Source: Chryseobacterium sp. BGARF1
GTDB lineage: Bacteria > Bacteroidota > Bacteroidia > Flavobacteriales > Weeksellaceae
NCBI RefSeq assembly: GCF_001677955.1
Contig: NZ_LELA01000079.1
Span: forward strand, 1-64,000
Length of the DNA stretch: 64,000 nucleotides
Direction: 5' to 3'
Numbering within the stretch: position 1 is the stretch's first letter; each line of letters opens with the position of its first letter. Position numbers and translations under genes: made by a program. Below, piece after piece: positions 16,892 to 26,258 of the stretch. The notes under the pieces are model-generated. The model was not told the origin of the DNA. It made no database searches and saw only the letters and a program-made list of their open reading frames with translations.

Positions 16892-16926
16892 ATATAACAT
16901 TTAATTGTAAGTTAAAAGATTCGCAA

Positions 16927-17574
16927 TTACTTTGTCGGTTGATTGATAAAATATTCCGCTTCTCCTTTTCCCCAATTCGGACTCAAGCTTGTCTTTGGTT
17001 TAAACGAATTAAATTTTTCTAGAGCCGTTTTAAACATTTCCATTCCTTTTGTTTTGCTTCCGCCGTATTGTTCCGGTGTGAAATAGGTGTCTTCAGCCTT
17101 TATAAGTGTTACTCTTGGATTATTCGGGTCAAACTTTTCAGCTTTCGTAAGTTCTTCCTGAGCTTTCATTCCAAAAGTCATGTATCTTTCCTGAGGATTG
17201 ACCATCATTTTTAAAGAATACACCATTTTTTGAAGCAAATGAATCTCTGAATTTTCTTTCTCTAAATTTTCTGCAGCATCAATATATTTTTGAGCCTGAT
17301 CTGCAACAGCATCCATATCTTGCATCTTCCCCTCTCTCATCAATACCCTTCCTTTTTGGATGTAAGAAAAAGCAGCATAATAATTCGGTAGCCATTTTGT
17401 GGTTTCTTTATCTGCAATTCTCTGAAAATCGTTGGCTAAGATCTGAAAGTCTTCCGGTGTTTTGCAGGTTTCTATTGTAGCGATTTTATCAGCCATTATT
17501 TTTTCATAATTAGCCTGAGCAAAAGATAATAAGCTCATACAAGCTAAAGCAAAACTTAAAATGTATTTTTTCAT
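16927..17574 (-). CDS. Secreted TPR-like protein
   Basis: 215 residues. The signal peptide MKKYILSFALACMSLLSFAQ ends at an AQ-type cleavage site. The rest is helical, with TPR-like features: FQILANDFQRIADK, WLPNYYAAFSYIQKGR, MTFGMKAQEELTKAEKFDPNNPRVTLIKA. The FDPNNPR turn and following YFTPEQYGG are often seen in flavobacterial periplasmic TPR proteins next to TonB-dependent receptors. It lies downstream of such a receptor on the same strand, with an inverted-repeat element between. It is probably periplasmic; no partner is proven. Confidence 0.75.
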   Translation of the reverse strand: MKKYILSFALACMSLLSFAQANYEKIMADKIATIETCKTPEDFQILANDFQRIADKETTKWLPNYYAAFSYIQKGRVLMREGKMQDMDAVADQAQKYIDAAENLEKENSEIHLLQKMVYSLKMMVNPQERYMTFGMKAQEELTKAEKFDPNNPRVTLIKAEDTYFTPEQYGGSKTKGMEMFKTALEKFNSFKPKTSLSPNWGKGEAEYFINQPTK

Positions 17575-17675
17575 AGTTTCTAAATTGTTTAATGTTATTT
17601 TTTTTATTTAAAGATATTTTTTCTAAATGATTATACGTGTTTTAAAAATGTTAAAATCATTAAATCCGGAATTAC

Positions 17676-17828
17676 TTTTTAACGCAAAGATTTTAATTTC
17701 AAACGTATTATTTAAAGGAGCAAAGAATGACGACAATATCGCTGACAAAGCTTGAATAAAATCAATTTATTAATCCATCGTTGCTTCTTAAATATAAATT
17801 TTATGAAGGTTAAACTTTGTGTTAAATT
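17676..17828. repeat. MITE-like inverted-repeat element, copy C
   Basis: About 153 bp with outer arms CTTTTTAACGCAAAGATTTT and AAACTTTGTGTTAAA. The core GGAGCAAAGAATGACGACAA and AAGCTTGAATAAA matches copies A and B. It sits between the TonB-dependent receptor stop and the TPR-like gene start. Confidence 0.72.
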
Positions 17829-17835
17829 AATTTTA

Positions 17836-20058
17836 TTAAAGATTATTATTGATCGCATCCTGCGTTTTATCTACCCCAAAACTGATAAACATTCCTACAA
17901 AAACAAAAGTATTGACGGGTGGAACGACTGCTGAACTTCTGCTTCCGTTTTGTGAAAAATTGTATCCGTAAACATTTTTATTTCCTAAAACATTTGAAAT
18001 ACTTAAAACGAAAATAGTAAATGCTTTGGCATCTTTTTTACCAATATTCGGAAGATAATTAAAACTTAAATTCAGCGCATTGTAATCTTTCAGTCTTCCT
18101 TCATTTCTTATAATATTGATGTCATTTTGGGTAACGATGTCGTAATAAGGTCGTCCTTTTGCGTAAGTGTAAGAAAGATTGACTCCGGTCTTCCATTCCG
18201 GGATAAATCTTTTGGCGACCACAGAAAGCGTGTGTTCAGCAGCAAAATTGGGCTTTAAACTTACCGGATAATTCAGGAAATCTCTTTTAGAATCCAGGAA
18301 CGAATAACTGATCCAGTAATCGATGTTTTCAAATGTTTTTTTGTCCCTCCAAAATACTTCAAGCCCTTTTGCAAAACCATTTCCGTTGTTATTAAAAGCG
18401 GTTTGCACTTGCTGATTCTGGCTAGAATTTGGAACAATATTCTGAGTTTTGATCAATTCATCATATTTCTTATAAAAAGCTTCAAACCTCAAACTTCTTC
18501 CATCTGTCGACCTTTGAACCTGAAAAATATAATGTTGTGACTTTTGAAAACCTAAATCTGCAGAAGAGTTAATATATTTACTTTCAGGATTTTGGAAGAA
18601 CAATCCGTAAGCGAAAGAGGTTGTCCAGTCTTTTGCCAGACGATAAGCCAAAGCAAAACGCGGTGCCAAATTATTTTTATTCAGATAAGAAGAATTTTCA
18701 GCTCTTACTCCAATTTTCGCTGATAAATTGTTGCTGAAACCTAAATCTGTTTCCACAAAACCTGAAGAAACCAAATCACGATAGTTTTTATTGACCTCAC
18801 CGAAATTTAGTTTTTCATTGGCATAATTCAATTCAAATCCGCCTCGTAAAGCGCTTATTTTATTGATCTTTCTGTCGATAACTGCTTTAAAATTGATATA
18901 ATTTCCATCATTTAATAATTCTGTTTTCTCCGATTCAGTTTGATTGGTTTCCGTAGAAAAATTTAAATCCGACTGATTGTAAGAATACGAAGCACTTGTA
19001 TTGAAAAGATACTTCCCGAATTTTTGCTTGAAAGACAAGTTATGGTAAGTATTTTCACCTTTTAATCTCACTAATGCAAAATTATATCCTGGCTCTAAAC
19101 TTTCGGTTTTTACGCCCATTTTATTAGTGTCAAACATTCCGTAGTATTTTAAAAATCCTCCGGTTTTTGTTTTGATCCTAAAATTTGCATCGCCATTAAA
19201 ACCTCTTGGAGCATCAATAAAATCAGTATTAAAATTAAAAACTTCCTGCATCAAACCTAAATTTGAATATCCTAAACTTGCTCCATAAGAATGATTTTTA
19301 TTTTCACCTAATTTCTGGAAACTTCCACTTAAAAATATGGGAGAAACACCGAAATCATAAGAACTCTGGTCTGGAAGATCTACACTTTCGAGCATCAAAG
19401 CTCCGGAAAGAGCCTGTCCGTACAAAGCAGAATATCCACCGCTCGAAAAAATATTTCCTTTGAAAAGAGATGTGTTAAAACGGTCTCTTCCAGCAATTCC
19501 GGGAACCGAACTGGAAAAATAATTGTTGATCAAACTTCCGTCCATAAAAATTTTGGTTTCAGTTCCTGTTCCGCCACGAACGAATAAACCTTCGGTTTCC
19601 CCCACTTTCTGAACTCCGGGAAGATAAGTTAAAGCGGAAGAAATTTGTCCATCGGCTCCTGCTGTTGTGTAAATATCAATCGGCGTCAATAAAGCAGTTG
19701 CTCTTTTTCTGTCGCTCGCTTCGATAGAACCTGCAGAAATCACGACTGCATCGATCTCGTTGATCTGTTCTTTTAATTCGGCATTTACGGAAATATCTTT
19801 ATCTTCAATTAAAATCGGTTTTTGAATTTCGTTGTATTTCGGATGAACAAAAGTCAGGATATGATTACCTTTTTCGGAAGTTTCGAAAGAGAAATTCCCG
19901 TCGGGATCTGTTGTTGCACCATCGTAAGTTTCTTTTAAAGTCACATTGATCTGGCCTATTCCTTTATTTTTAAAAGTCACCTTTCCTGTAATTTTTGTCT
20001 GAGAAAAACTCAGAGCAAAAGAGAAAAAAGAGATGAGAAATAATAGTTTTGTTTTCAT
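17836..20058 (-). CDS. TonB-dependent outer-membrane receptor
   Basis: 740 residues from ATG 20058, which starts a good signal peptide (MKTKLLFLISFFSFALSFSQ). A TTG at 20079 is less likely. A carboxypeptidase-regulatory-like domain (about 22-105: ITGKVTFKNKGIGQINVTL, DGNFSFET) precedes the plug (LTPIDIYTTAGADGQISSAL, GLFVRGGTGTETKIFMDG, LYGQALSGAL) and a long barrel. It imports an unknown ligand, using energy from TonB. No SusD partner is adjacent, so glycan import of the Sus type is not supported. The downstream TPR-like gene on the same strand may belong with it. Confidence 0.92.
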   Translation of the reverse strand: MKTKLLFLISFFSFALSFSQTKITGKVTFKNKGIGQINVTLKETYDGATTDPDGNFSFETSEKGNHILTFVHPKYNEIQKPILIEDKDISVNAELKEQINEIDAVVISAGSIEASDRKRATALLTPIDIYTTAGADGQISSALTYLPGVQKVGETEGLFVRGGTGTETKIFMDGSLINNYFSSSVPGIAGRDRFNTSLFKGNIFSSGGYSALYGQALSGALMLESVDLPDQSSYDFGVSPIFLSGSFQKLGENKNHSYGASLGYSNLGLMQEVFNFNTDFIDAPRGFNGDANFRIKTKTGGFLKYYGMFDTNKMGVKTESLEPGYNFALVRLKGENTYHNLSFKQKFGKYLFNTSASYSYNQSDLNFSTETNQTESEKTELLNDGNYINFKAVIDRKINKISALRGGFELNYANEKLNFGEVNKNYRDLVSSGFVETDLGFSNNLSAKIGVRAENSSYLNKNNLAPRFALAYRLAKDWTTSFAYGLFFQNPESKYINSSADLGFQKSQHYIFQVQRSTDGRSLRFEAFYKKYDELIKTQNIVPNSSQNQQVQTAFNNNGNGFAKGLEVFWRDKKTFENIDYWISYSFLDSKRDFLNYPVSLKPNFAAEHTLSVVAKRFIPEWKTGVNLSYTYAKGRPYYDIVTQNDINIIRNEGRLKDYNALNLSFNYLPNIGKKDAKAFTIFVLSISNVLGNKNVYGYNFSQNGSRSSAVVPPVNTFVFVGMFISFGVDKTQDAINNNL

Positions 20059-20236
20059 AGCTGTTTTAATTCGAATCAAAAATAGGATGAATTTTAATGT
20101 CTTTAAACTTTTTGTTACTGAGCTGTAGAATTTGGAAACTGAATCGCTTTTTTGGGTTTAGAAATTTATTCTAAACTAATTTCGGTATCAAGATTGTTAC
20201 TCTGTAATTATCATCACAACCTTTAAATATTAATTT

Positions 20237-20740
20237 ATGAAACTACAAAAATTAACATTATTAGCCAGTTGCGCTTTATTTGCAGCATCATGCAGTTCTA
20301 GTAAAACTTACAACGTTTTAGCAAAAAGTGGAACAAAAACTGGCGGAACAGCAAAATTTACTCAAAATGGTAACGAAGTGGTTATGAATCTCGAAGTAAC
20401 GAATCTTACGCCGGGAACTCATGCAGTACACATTCATGAAAAAGGTGACTGCTCTGCTCCGGATGCAACTTCTGCAGGCGGACATTGGAATCCCGGTAAA
20501 AATGACCACGGAAAATGGGGATCTGAACACTTCCACATGGGAGATATCGGAAATCTGGAAGCCGGAACAGATGGAAAAGCGAAACTGACCTTTAAAACTG
20601 ATAAATGGTGTTTAGACTGTGTAGACGAGTCTAAAAACATTATCGGTAAAGGAATCATCATTCATGCTGATAAAGACGATTTTATGACGCAGCCAACAGG
20701 AAATGCAGGCGGAAGAGTGGGTTGTATAGAAATTAAATAA
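20237..20740 (+). CDS. sodC: Cu/Zn superoxide dismutase-family lipoprotein
   Basis: 167 residues. The N-terminus ends in a lipobox-like ASCSSSKT, so it is probably a membrane-anchored periplasmic or surface lipoprotein. Metal ligands follow the family order: GTHAVHIHEKGDC (HVH), AGGHWNP, the bridging His in NDHGKWGSEHFHMGD, then an aspartate. The active-site arginine region is TGNAGGRVGCIEI, with the disulfide pair GDC...VGC. It converts superoxide to peroxide and oxygen. A CLDC loop between strands is unusual. It is monocistronic with a strong terminator and diverges from the TonB receptor. Confidence 0.9.
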   Translation: MKLQKLTLLASCALFAASCSSSKTYNVLAKSGTKTGGTAKFTQNGNEVVMNLEVTNLTPGTHAVHIHEKGDCSAPDATSAGGHWNPGKNDHGKWGSEHFHMGDIGNLEAGTDGKAKLTFKTDKWCLDCVDESKNIIGKGIIIHADKDDFMTQPTGNAGGRVGCIEIK

Positions 20741-20758
20741 CTTCTTCTATTCTTAACA

Positions 20759-20799
20759 AAAAAAGCGGCGTTAATCGAAGATTAGCGCCGCTTTTTTAT
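20759..20799. terminator. Strong bidirectional terminator (sodC / prc)
   Basis: AAGCGGCGTTAATC (20763-20776) pairs with GATTAGCGCCGCTT (20780-20793), with one G-T pair, around GAA. It is flanked by an A-run and a T-run and lies between convergent genes. Confidence 0.9.
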
Positions 20800-20808
20800 A
20801 ATATTATC

Positions 20809-22938
20809 TTAAACTTTAGCCTTCATGTCTGCAACGATATTCATTGCTTCCTGAAGGTAAGAATCTTTTCTAAGGTTCTTGATCCACATTTCAGATTTCT
20901 TCTTGAAAACCTCATCCTTCTTCTCTCTTTCGATCTCTGCAGGATACATTTCAAATTTTAATCCATTATCAAATTTCGTAAGCTTTTTAAACTTTTCAAT
21001 TTGAGACTTTCTGTGTTTCATCAAGTCATTGAACTTATTAATATTTAAAGTAATGGTCTCTTCTTTGTCTAATTGCTCTCTCCATTGAGCAGACTCAAGC
21101 AACAATTGGTAGTTTGCATTTTTTGCCATTCTGTCGTTGCTCGCTTTTTCTAAAGCTTTCACATCAAAATAGCTCAGCTTTTGGAAAGTAGCACTCGGAA
21201 TTTTGTCCCAAGCCAAAGCAAAATCATCATATCTTTCCCCAATTTCTGCATAAGTAAAGAAGTCTTTCATCTGAATGTCAGAAACAATCCCTTTTCTCTG
21301 ATTAGATTCTCCGGTAATTCTGTAGAACTTCTGAATCGTCAGTTTTAAAGATCCGAAATCGTCTTCACTATTTAAAAATCTATTTAGATCTACGAAAGTT
21401 TGTACCGTTCCTTTACCATAAGATTGAGGTGAACCTACAATAATTGCTCTTCCGTAATCCTGCATTACACCAGCTAAAATCTCTGAAGCCGAAGCTGAAA
21501 TTTCATTCTGCATAATTACTAAAGGACCTGTCCAGATCGGAGTTTCCTGCTTATTTTTTAGCGTTTGAATTTTTCCGTTTCCGTCTTTTACCTGAACGTA
21601 AGGACCTGCATTCATAAATAATCCCATGATGTCTCCAACTTCCGTTAATGAACCACCACCGTTATTCCTAAGGTCTAAAACAATTCCTTCAATATTTTGA
21701 GCTTTCAGCTTAATGATCTCGTTTTTGATGTCATCAGAAGCATTTCTTCCTTTTTCATCTTCGAAATCTGCATTAAAGCTAGGAAGATTGATAAATCCGT
21801 ATTTTTTACCGTTTGGAGAATTTACAATAATACTTTTCGCAAAAGTGTCTTCAATAGCCACTTCTTCACGAATCATCGTTACTTCTACAATCGTTTTATC
21901 TTTTTTCTGAACCGTCAAAGTAACCGGAGTTCCTTTTTCACCTCTGATCAATCGTACCGCCTCATCAGAAAGCATTCCTACGACATTGACGTGGTCTTCT
22001 TTAGGATTAGATTTTACTTTTAAGATTTTATCGCCGTCAGACAATTTTTTAGATTTCCAAGCCGGCGCACCGATCGTTAAAGCACCCAAATAAAGATTTC
22101 CTTTTTTCTCCTGAATAATAGCACCGATTCCGATTACTTTACCTTTAAACTGGGTATCAAAATCTTCTTTATCTTTTGGAGAGTAATAATTGGTATGCGG
22201 ATCAAAAACTTCTGTATAAGCGTTCATATACACCGAAAACCAATCCATTTTCTTTCTTTTTTTGAATCTGGTAAATGTTTCTTTTACCAAATCTTTCACC
22301 TCATCCGTTGCTTTTGTAAGCTTCTGTTGTGGAGAAAGAATTTCAAGTTTGATGGTATCTTTCAGCTTAAACTTCTGTACAGAATCTTTCTTTTCTTTTT
22401 GAGCTTCTTCTTTGCTGTTCATCGATTCAATTTCCTGAAGGATATTGTATTTGATGAATTTTTTCCACTCGTTATACTGCTCCTTTTGATCTACAGGAAC
22501 TTTTTTCAATTTAGATTCCAAAGTAAGCGTTTCATCTTCTTCAAGATTAATTGGCTTGCTAAAAATTTCCTGAGTAATCTTATCAATTTCATCTACTCTT
22601 TGGTACAATCTGTCAATTGTAAGCTTATAAAACTGCAGATCTCCCTGATTGATATAATCGTCAAGCTTTGTTTCATGCTTGGCAAATTCGTTCATATCAG
22701 ACTGAAGAAAGTATCTTTTCCCAGGATCAATCATTTCAAAATAATGTTTGTAAACATCTTTTGAATAGGCATCGTTAATCGGTTTTGGGCTGTAGTGTAA
22801 ATAAGAAAGAGTATTTTTAACACTCACCATTATCGTCTGCATTTTCTCATCGTCATTTTTTGGCGAGTTGAAACAAAACATAAGACTTGTTAATGGAATA
22901 AAGAGTAGAAATTTATTTAGCTTAAAATTTTTCCACAT
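20809..22938 (-). CDS. prc: Carboxy-terminal processing protease (S41, Prc/Tsp type)
   Basis: 709 residues. A hydrophobic N-terminal segment (KFLLFIPLTSLMFCF) exports it to the periplasm. An N-terminal helical domain is followed by a PDZ domain (about 245-330, GIGAIIQEKKGNLYLGALTIGAPAW). The S41 core contains GIVLDLRNNGGGSLTE, the nucleophile region NEISASASEILAG and the lysine of QSYGKGTVQ. The DUF3340-type C-terminal part follows. Tsp proteases trim or degrade exported proteins at their C-termini; in Bacteroidetes the substrates are unknown. It diverges from surE with 140 bp between them. Confidence 0.93.
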   Translation of the reverse strand: MWKNFKLNKFLLFIPLTSLMFCFNSPKNDDEKMQTIMVSVKNTLSYLHYSPKPINDAYSKDVYKHYFEMIDPGKRYFLQSDMNEFAKHETKLDDYINQGDLQFYKLTIDRLYQRVDEIDKITQEIFSKPINLEEDETLTLESKLKKVPVDQKEQYNEWKKFIKYNILQEIESMNSKEEAQKEKKDSVQKFKLKDTIKLEILSPQQKLTKATDEVKDLVKETFTRFKKRKKMDWFSVYMNAYTEVFDPHTNYYSPKDKEDFDTQFKGKVIGIGAIIQEKKGNLYLGALTIGAPAWKSKKLSDGDKILKVKSNPKEDHVNVVGMLSDEAVRLIRGEKGTPVTLTVQKKDKTIVEVTMIREEVAIEDTFAKSIIVNSPNGKKYGFINLPSFNADFEDEKGRNASDDIKNEIIKLKAQNIEGIVLDLRNNGGGSLTEVGDIMGLFMNAGPYVQVKDGNGKIQTLKNKQETPIWTGPLVIMQNEISASASEILAGVMQDYGRAIIVGSPQSYGKGTVQTFVDLNRFLNSEDDFGSLKLTIQKFYRITGESNQRKGIVSDIQMKDFFTYAEIGERYDDFALAWDKIPSATFQKLSYFDVKALEKASNDRMAKNANYQLLLESAQWREQLDKEETITLNINKFNDLMKHRKSQIEKFKKLTKFDNGLKFEMYPAEIEREKKDEVFKKKSEMWIKNLRKDSYLQEAMNIVADMKAKV

Positions 22939-23032
22939 AAATCTGTAATATATTTTTATTAAATTCTATTAAATCATCCAATAAGTAGCATTTATTAAAT
23001 GACTGTTACAAACTATCAAATTTAATACCTTA

Positions 23033-23065
23033 TTTACAATTATCAATTAGTTTTAAGTAATTTTG
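23033..23065 (+). promoter_or_regulatory. Candidate promoter of surE
   Basis: TAATTTTG (23058-23065) fits the TAnnTTTG -7 box. TTTA (23033-23036) lies 21 bp upstream as a -33 box with one mismatch. It would give a very short leader before ATG 23082. Confidence 0.5.
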
Positions 23066-23081
23066 TTAAAATTAAATTTTT

Positions 23082-23852
23082 ATGGAAAAACCACTTATTC
23101 TGGTAACAAATGACGACGGTATTACAGCTCCGGGTATCAGAAATCTTGTAGAATTTATGAATGAAATAGGAGACGTAATTGTGGTTGCTCCCAACTCGCC
23201 ACAAAGCGGAAAAGGCCATGCAATCACGATAAACTCTACATTAAGCTATGAAGAAGTCCAGCTTGAAGGGCCACAAACCGATTATTCGTGCAGCGGAACT
23301 CCTGTTGACTGTGTGAAAATGGCTTTAGATAAAATACTTCCCAGAAGACCAGATCTTGTAGTATCGGGAATTAATCATGGTGCCAACTCTTCAATTAATG
23401 TAATTTATTCTGGTACCATGTCTGCAGCAGTAGAAGGCGGTGTAGAAGGTCTGCCTTCAATCGGATTTTCACTTTTAGACTTCAGTTGGGAAGCAGATTT
23501 TACACAGGCAAAAGAATACATTCAAAATATTGTCAGAAAAACTTTAGAAAACCCAATGCCTAAAGGTGTTGTTCTTAATGTAAATATTCCTAAGCTTTTA
23601 AAAGAAGAAATAAAAGGCGTGAAAATCTGCAAGCAGGCTCATGCAAAATGGGAAGAAAGTTTTGACGAAAGAATCAATCCACATGGTAAAAAATACTACT
23701 GGTTGACCGGATATTTCAACAATATGGATGAATCTGAAGATGCAGACGAAACAGCTTTGGCAAACGGATATATCTCAATTGTACCGGTAAAGTTTGATAT
23801 GACCGCTTATGAATATATGAATACCCTTCGTGAAGTAATGGATTTTGAATAA
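23082..23852 (+). CDS. surE: 5'/3'-nucleotidase SurE
   Basis: 256 residues. The metal-binding NDDG is in ILVTNDDGITAPG (residues 6-18). Other signature blocks are APNSPQSGKGHAIT, YSCSGTPVDCVKMAL and SGINHGANSSINVIYSGTMSAA. SurE removes phosphate from nucleoside monophosphates and is a cytoplasmic dimer or tetramer. Its stop overlaps the start of the following acetyltransferase gene by one base (TAATG), so the two are coupled. Length is normal for the family. Confidence 0.95.
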   Translation: MEKPLILVTNDDGITAPGIRNLVEFMNEIGDVIVVAPNSPQSGKGHAITINSTLSYEEVQLEGPQTDYSCSGTPVDCVKMALDKILPRRPDLVVSGINHGANSSINVIYSGTMSAAVEGGVEGLPSIGFSLLDFSWEADFTQAKEYIQNIVRKTLENPMPKGVVLNVNIPKLLKEEIKGVKICKQAHAKWEESFDERINPHGKKYYWLTGYFNNMDESEDADETALANGYISIVPVKFDMTAYEYMNTLREVMDFE

Positions 23853-24517
23853 TGTACGAAAAATTAGATAACCCTGTCTATCATTCACTTAATGAATATC
23901 ACAAAAAGTTTTGCTTAAACTTCGGTGATTCTAAATTTTACAATCCTGAAGTCGCCGCTTTTGGAGGTTCATTAAACGTTGCAAAAGGAAATGACATCAC
24001 AGACTATGCAAAGATCTGTGATGATTTTCTCATTTTCGGATTTAAACCAGATTTAGGAGAACTTAAAACAGAAATATCTCAACTTGTTTGTGATCAATAT
24101 ATTTTAGAAAACAAAATTGAACTCGATTATACCGAAGAAATCATCGAGCTTCAGGATGAAAATCATGACGAGTTATTGGCTTTTGTTAGGAAGTTTTATC
24201 CTCATTATTTTAAAAACAGAACTCCGGAATTAGGAAAATATTTCGGTATTTTTAAAGATAACAAACTTGTTACTATAACTGGGCAGAGAATGCAGATGAA
24301 TGATATGACGGAAGTAAGCGCCGTTATTACAGACACAGATTATCTGGGAAAAGGCTTTGCCAAACAGTTGGTCGCATTTGTTTCCAATACAATATTTGAA
24401 GATGGTAAAACACCCTTTCTTCATGTTGCTGAAAACAATCTCGGAGCAAAGAAACTCTATGAAAAATTAGGTTTTGATCTGAGAGGTAAAATAAATTTAT
24501 GGGGTGTGAAAATTTAA
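23852..24517 (+). CDS. GNAT family N-acetyltransferase
   Basis: 221 residues. The first 90 residues form an unrelated lead domain; the GNAT fold follows. FGIFKDNKLVTITGQRM is a beta2-3 hairpin, AVITDTDYLGKGFAKQLVAFV is the acetyl-CoA pyrophosphate loop, with GKGFA in place of Q/RxxGxG/A. PFLHVAENNLGAKKLYEKLGFDLRG is the late helix-strand pair with the N-x-A-x-x-x-Y pattern. The substrate cannot be told. It overlaps surE by one base. A terminator hairpin follows. Confidence 0.88.
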   Translation: MYEKLDNPVYHSLNEYHKKFCLNFGDSKFYNPEVAAFGGSLNVAKGNDITDYAKICDDFLIFGFKPDLGELKTEISQLVCDQYILENKIELDYTEEIIELQDENHDELLAFVRKFYPHYFKNRTPELGKYFGIFKDNKLVTITGQRMQMNDMTEVSAVITDTDYLGKGFAKQLVAFVSNTIFEDGKTPFLHVAENNLGAKKLYEKLGFDLRGKINLWGVKI

Positions 24518-24549
24518 AATTAATTGATCCCACAGATCTCACAAATCAG

Positions 24550-24602
24550 CACAGATTTTACAAACATTCATCCGAGTAATTTGTAGAATCTGTGTTTTTT
24601 TT
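24550..24602. terminator. Terminator hairpin, CACAGATT type
   Basis: CACAGATTTTACAAA (24550-24564) pairs with TTTGTAGAATCTGTG (24580-24594), followed by eight T. It separates the convergent acetyltransferase and radical SAM genes and is related in sequence to hairpins at 16.8 and 27.06 kb. Confidence 0.85.
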
Positions 24603-24604
24603 AT

Positions 24605-26008
24605 TTAAAATAAAACCTTATCCTCTTTTCTCAGTTCTTCCAGATATTTACTTTTATCATCTCTGTAGAAGAGATTCATCGTCTCAAAAGGGATCATTTT
24701 TAAATCTTTATTGACAATGTGAACACAAGATTTTTTTACGGCGCGAACATCAAAATCATGGGCATCCATAAAATTCATGATAATAATTCTGAACAGATTA
24801 TCATAATCTAAATTTGGAGCCGAAACTTCTGGAAGACAGCAAAGTAATTGGTTTACTTTAGGCTGTACTTTATCAACAGAAATTCCTGTACTGAAAATAT
24901 CTAAAAGCTGCATTTGCAAACCCTCATCCTGTTCGTAGACAATGGTATTTTTAGTTTCATTATTCAATAAATCGGCAGGATTGATGTATCGTGTTAAAGG
25001 AATCGTTTCGCCTTCCAGTTTTAAAATATAACCCATTGCCAATGCATCCGGATTACACGGAACAGGAATAATATCATCTCCATTTAAAAGTGGGAACTGG
25101 TTTAAAATTTCCTGTCGTACTTCCGTCAACGTAATTTTTTCGTGTGCAGAATCTTCTCTGTTTCTTCCGGCAACTTCTACAGGCTGAAAAGTGATTCCGC
25201 GAACGCATTTTTGTTTTAAAGCAAAGTCAATTAATTTTCCAATTTCATCAATATTTTTTCCTTTTTGTAAGACAATAACCAACGTTGTAGAAAGGTTTAA
25301 GACATTTAGTTTTTCCAAAGCTTTCATCCGAACATTTGTAAGATCTTTCCCTCGAAAATCTTTCAAAACTTCCGGTTTAAAAGAATCAAACTGAAGATAA
25401 ATTTCAAATTCGGGAGCATAAGTTGCCAATTTTTCAGCAAAACCAGGATCATTCGCAATACGAATTCCGTTGGTATTAAGCATTAAATGTTTAATCGGTT
25501 TGGACTTCGCAATATCCATAATTTTAAAAAACTCAGGATGAATCGTCGGTTCTCCGCCACTGATTTGTACAACATCGGGTTGTCCCTCATTTTTGACAAT
25601 GATATCAAACATTGCCTCAATTTCCTCTAAGCTTCTGTGACTTCCGTAATGTGGCGAAGACATCGCATAACAAGTCGGGCAAGTCAGATTACAGCGATCT
25701 GTAACTTCTACAATCGAAAGACAGCTATGCTGCTCATGATCAACACACAAACCACAATCGTAGGGACAACCATATTCAACATCAGTTCCGAAATGAACAG
25801 GCATTTCAGAAGCTTTATTATAATTTCTGATGTTTTTATAATATTGAACGTCAGAAGCAATCATTGTCTTAAAGAAACCATGATCGGGGCATCTTTTGGT
25901 CATAAAAACAGATTCATCTTCGATGATAATCTTAGCTCCTACCCTTTTCAGACATTCCGGGCAAAGACTGATCGTATAATCGTAATAAGTATAATTTCTT
26001 ACCGGCAT
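24605..26008 (-). CDS. Radical SAM enzyme of the MJ0619/Tes type
   Basis: 467 residues from ATG 26008; a GTG at 26047 would overlap the upstream gene. The N-terminus has a zinc-ribbon-like LCPECLKRV...RCPDHGFF pair, then YGCPYDCGLCVDHEQHSC, and the radical SAM cluster CNLTCPTCYA (CxxxCxxC), followed by QISGGEPTIHPEF. This order is that of archaeal MJ0619 and its relatives, linked to pterin methylation and to tetraether lipid synthesis (Tes). C-terminal cysteines (LLCCLPE, KKSCVHI) may hold further clusters. It follows an Lgt-like gene and a small membrane protein in one unit, which hints at a lipid substrate; that is inference. Confidence 0.85.
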   Translation of the reverse strand: MPVRNYTYYDYTISLCPECLKRVGAKIIIEDESVFMTKRCPDHGFFKTMIASDVQYYKNIRNYNKASEMPVHFGTDVEYGCPYDCGLCVDHEQHSCLSIVEVTDRCNLTCPTCYAMSSPHYGSHRSLEEIEAMFDIIVKNEGQPDVVQISGGEPTIHPEFFKIMDIAKSKPIKHLMLNTNGIRIANDPGFAEKLATYAPEFEIYLQFDSFKPEVLKDFRGKDLTNVRMKALEKLNVLNLSTTLVIVLQKGKNIDEIGKLIDFALKQKCVRGITFQPVEVAGRNREDSAHEKITLTEVRQEILNQFPLLNGDDIIPVPCNPDALAMGYILKLEGETIPLTRYINPADLLNNETKNTIVYEQDEGLQMQLLDIFSTGISVDKVQPKVNQLLCCLPEVSAPNLDYDNLFRIIIMNFMDAHDFDVRAVKKSCVHIVNKDLKMIPFETMNLFYRDDKSKYLEELRKEDKVLF

Positions 26009-26021
26009 AATATTCAATGTA

Positions 26022-26255
26022 TTACATTCCTCCACATACAAAACCACTGATCAAACCACAGATCAGCAATGAGATCAACATGGTCTGCCAAAAATGTTTC
26101 TGGGTAAATTTTTTATCATTATTCCATTCATAAATTACCTTTGCAATTCCCGAAATAATAAGTGAAACCACTAAAGAAACAACGATGATTATTCCTATAA
26201 TCATGGCGACCAATCCGCCTAAACCGCCAACTTCCAGAAACGTGAGGATATTCAT
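26022..26255 (-). CDS. Small two-helix membrane protein in the Lgt-like/radical SAM unit
   Basis: 77 residues, not recognised. It has a long first hydrophobic helix (about 13-40, rich in Ile and Val), a polar middle (IYEWNNDKKFTQKHFW) and a second helix (about 58-73), ending CGGM with two cysteines near the C-terminus. Its start is 3 bp after the Lgt-like stop and its own stop is 13 bp before the radical SAM start, so the three genes are surely co-transcribed. It could be a membrane partner of either neighbour. Confidence 0.7.
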   Translation of the reverse strand: MNILTFLEVGGLGGLVAMIIGIIIVVSLVVSLIISGIAKVIYEWNNDKKFTQKHFWQTMLISLLICGLISGFVCGGM

Positions 26256-26258
26256 GTT

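Noticed and set aside
21697-22764. Long plus-strand frames over the processing protease gene
   Set aside because: They are Phe/Ile-rich shadows of a lysine- and glutamate-rich gene on the other strand.
25637-26050. Open frame antisense to the radical SAM gene
   Set aside because: The opposite strand encodes a clear enzyme with conserved motifs; the frame has no recognisable protein features.
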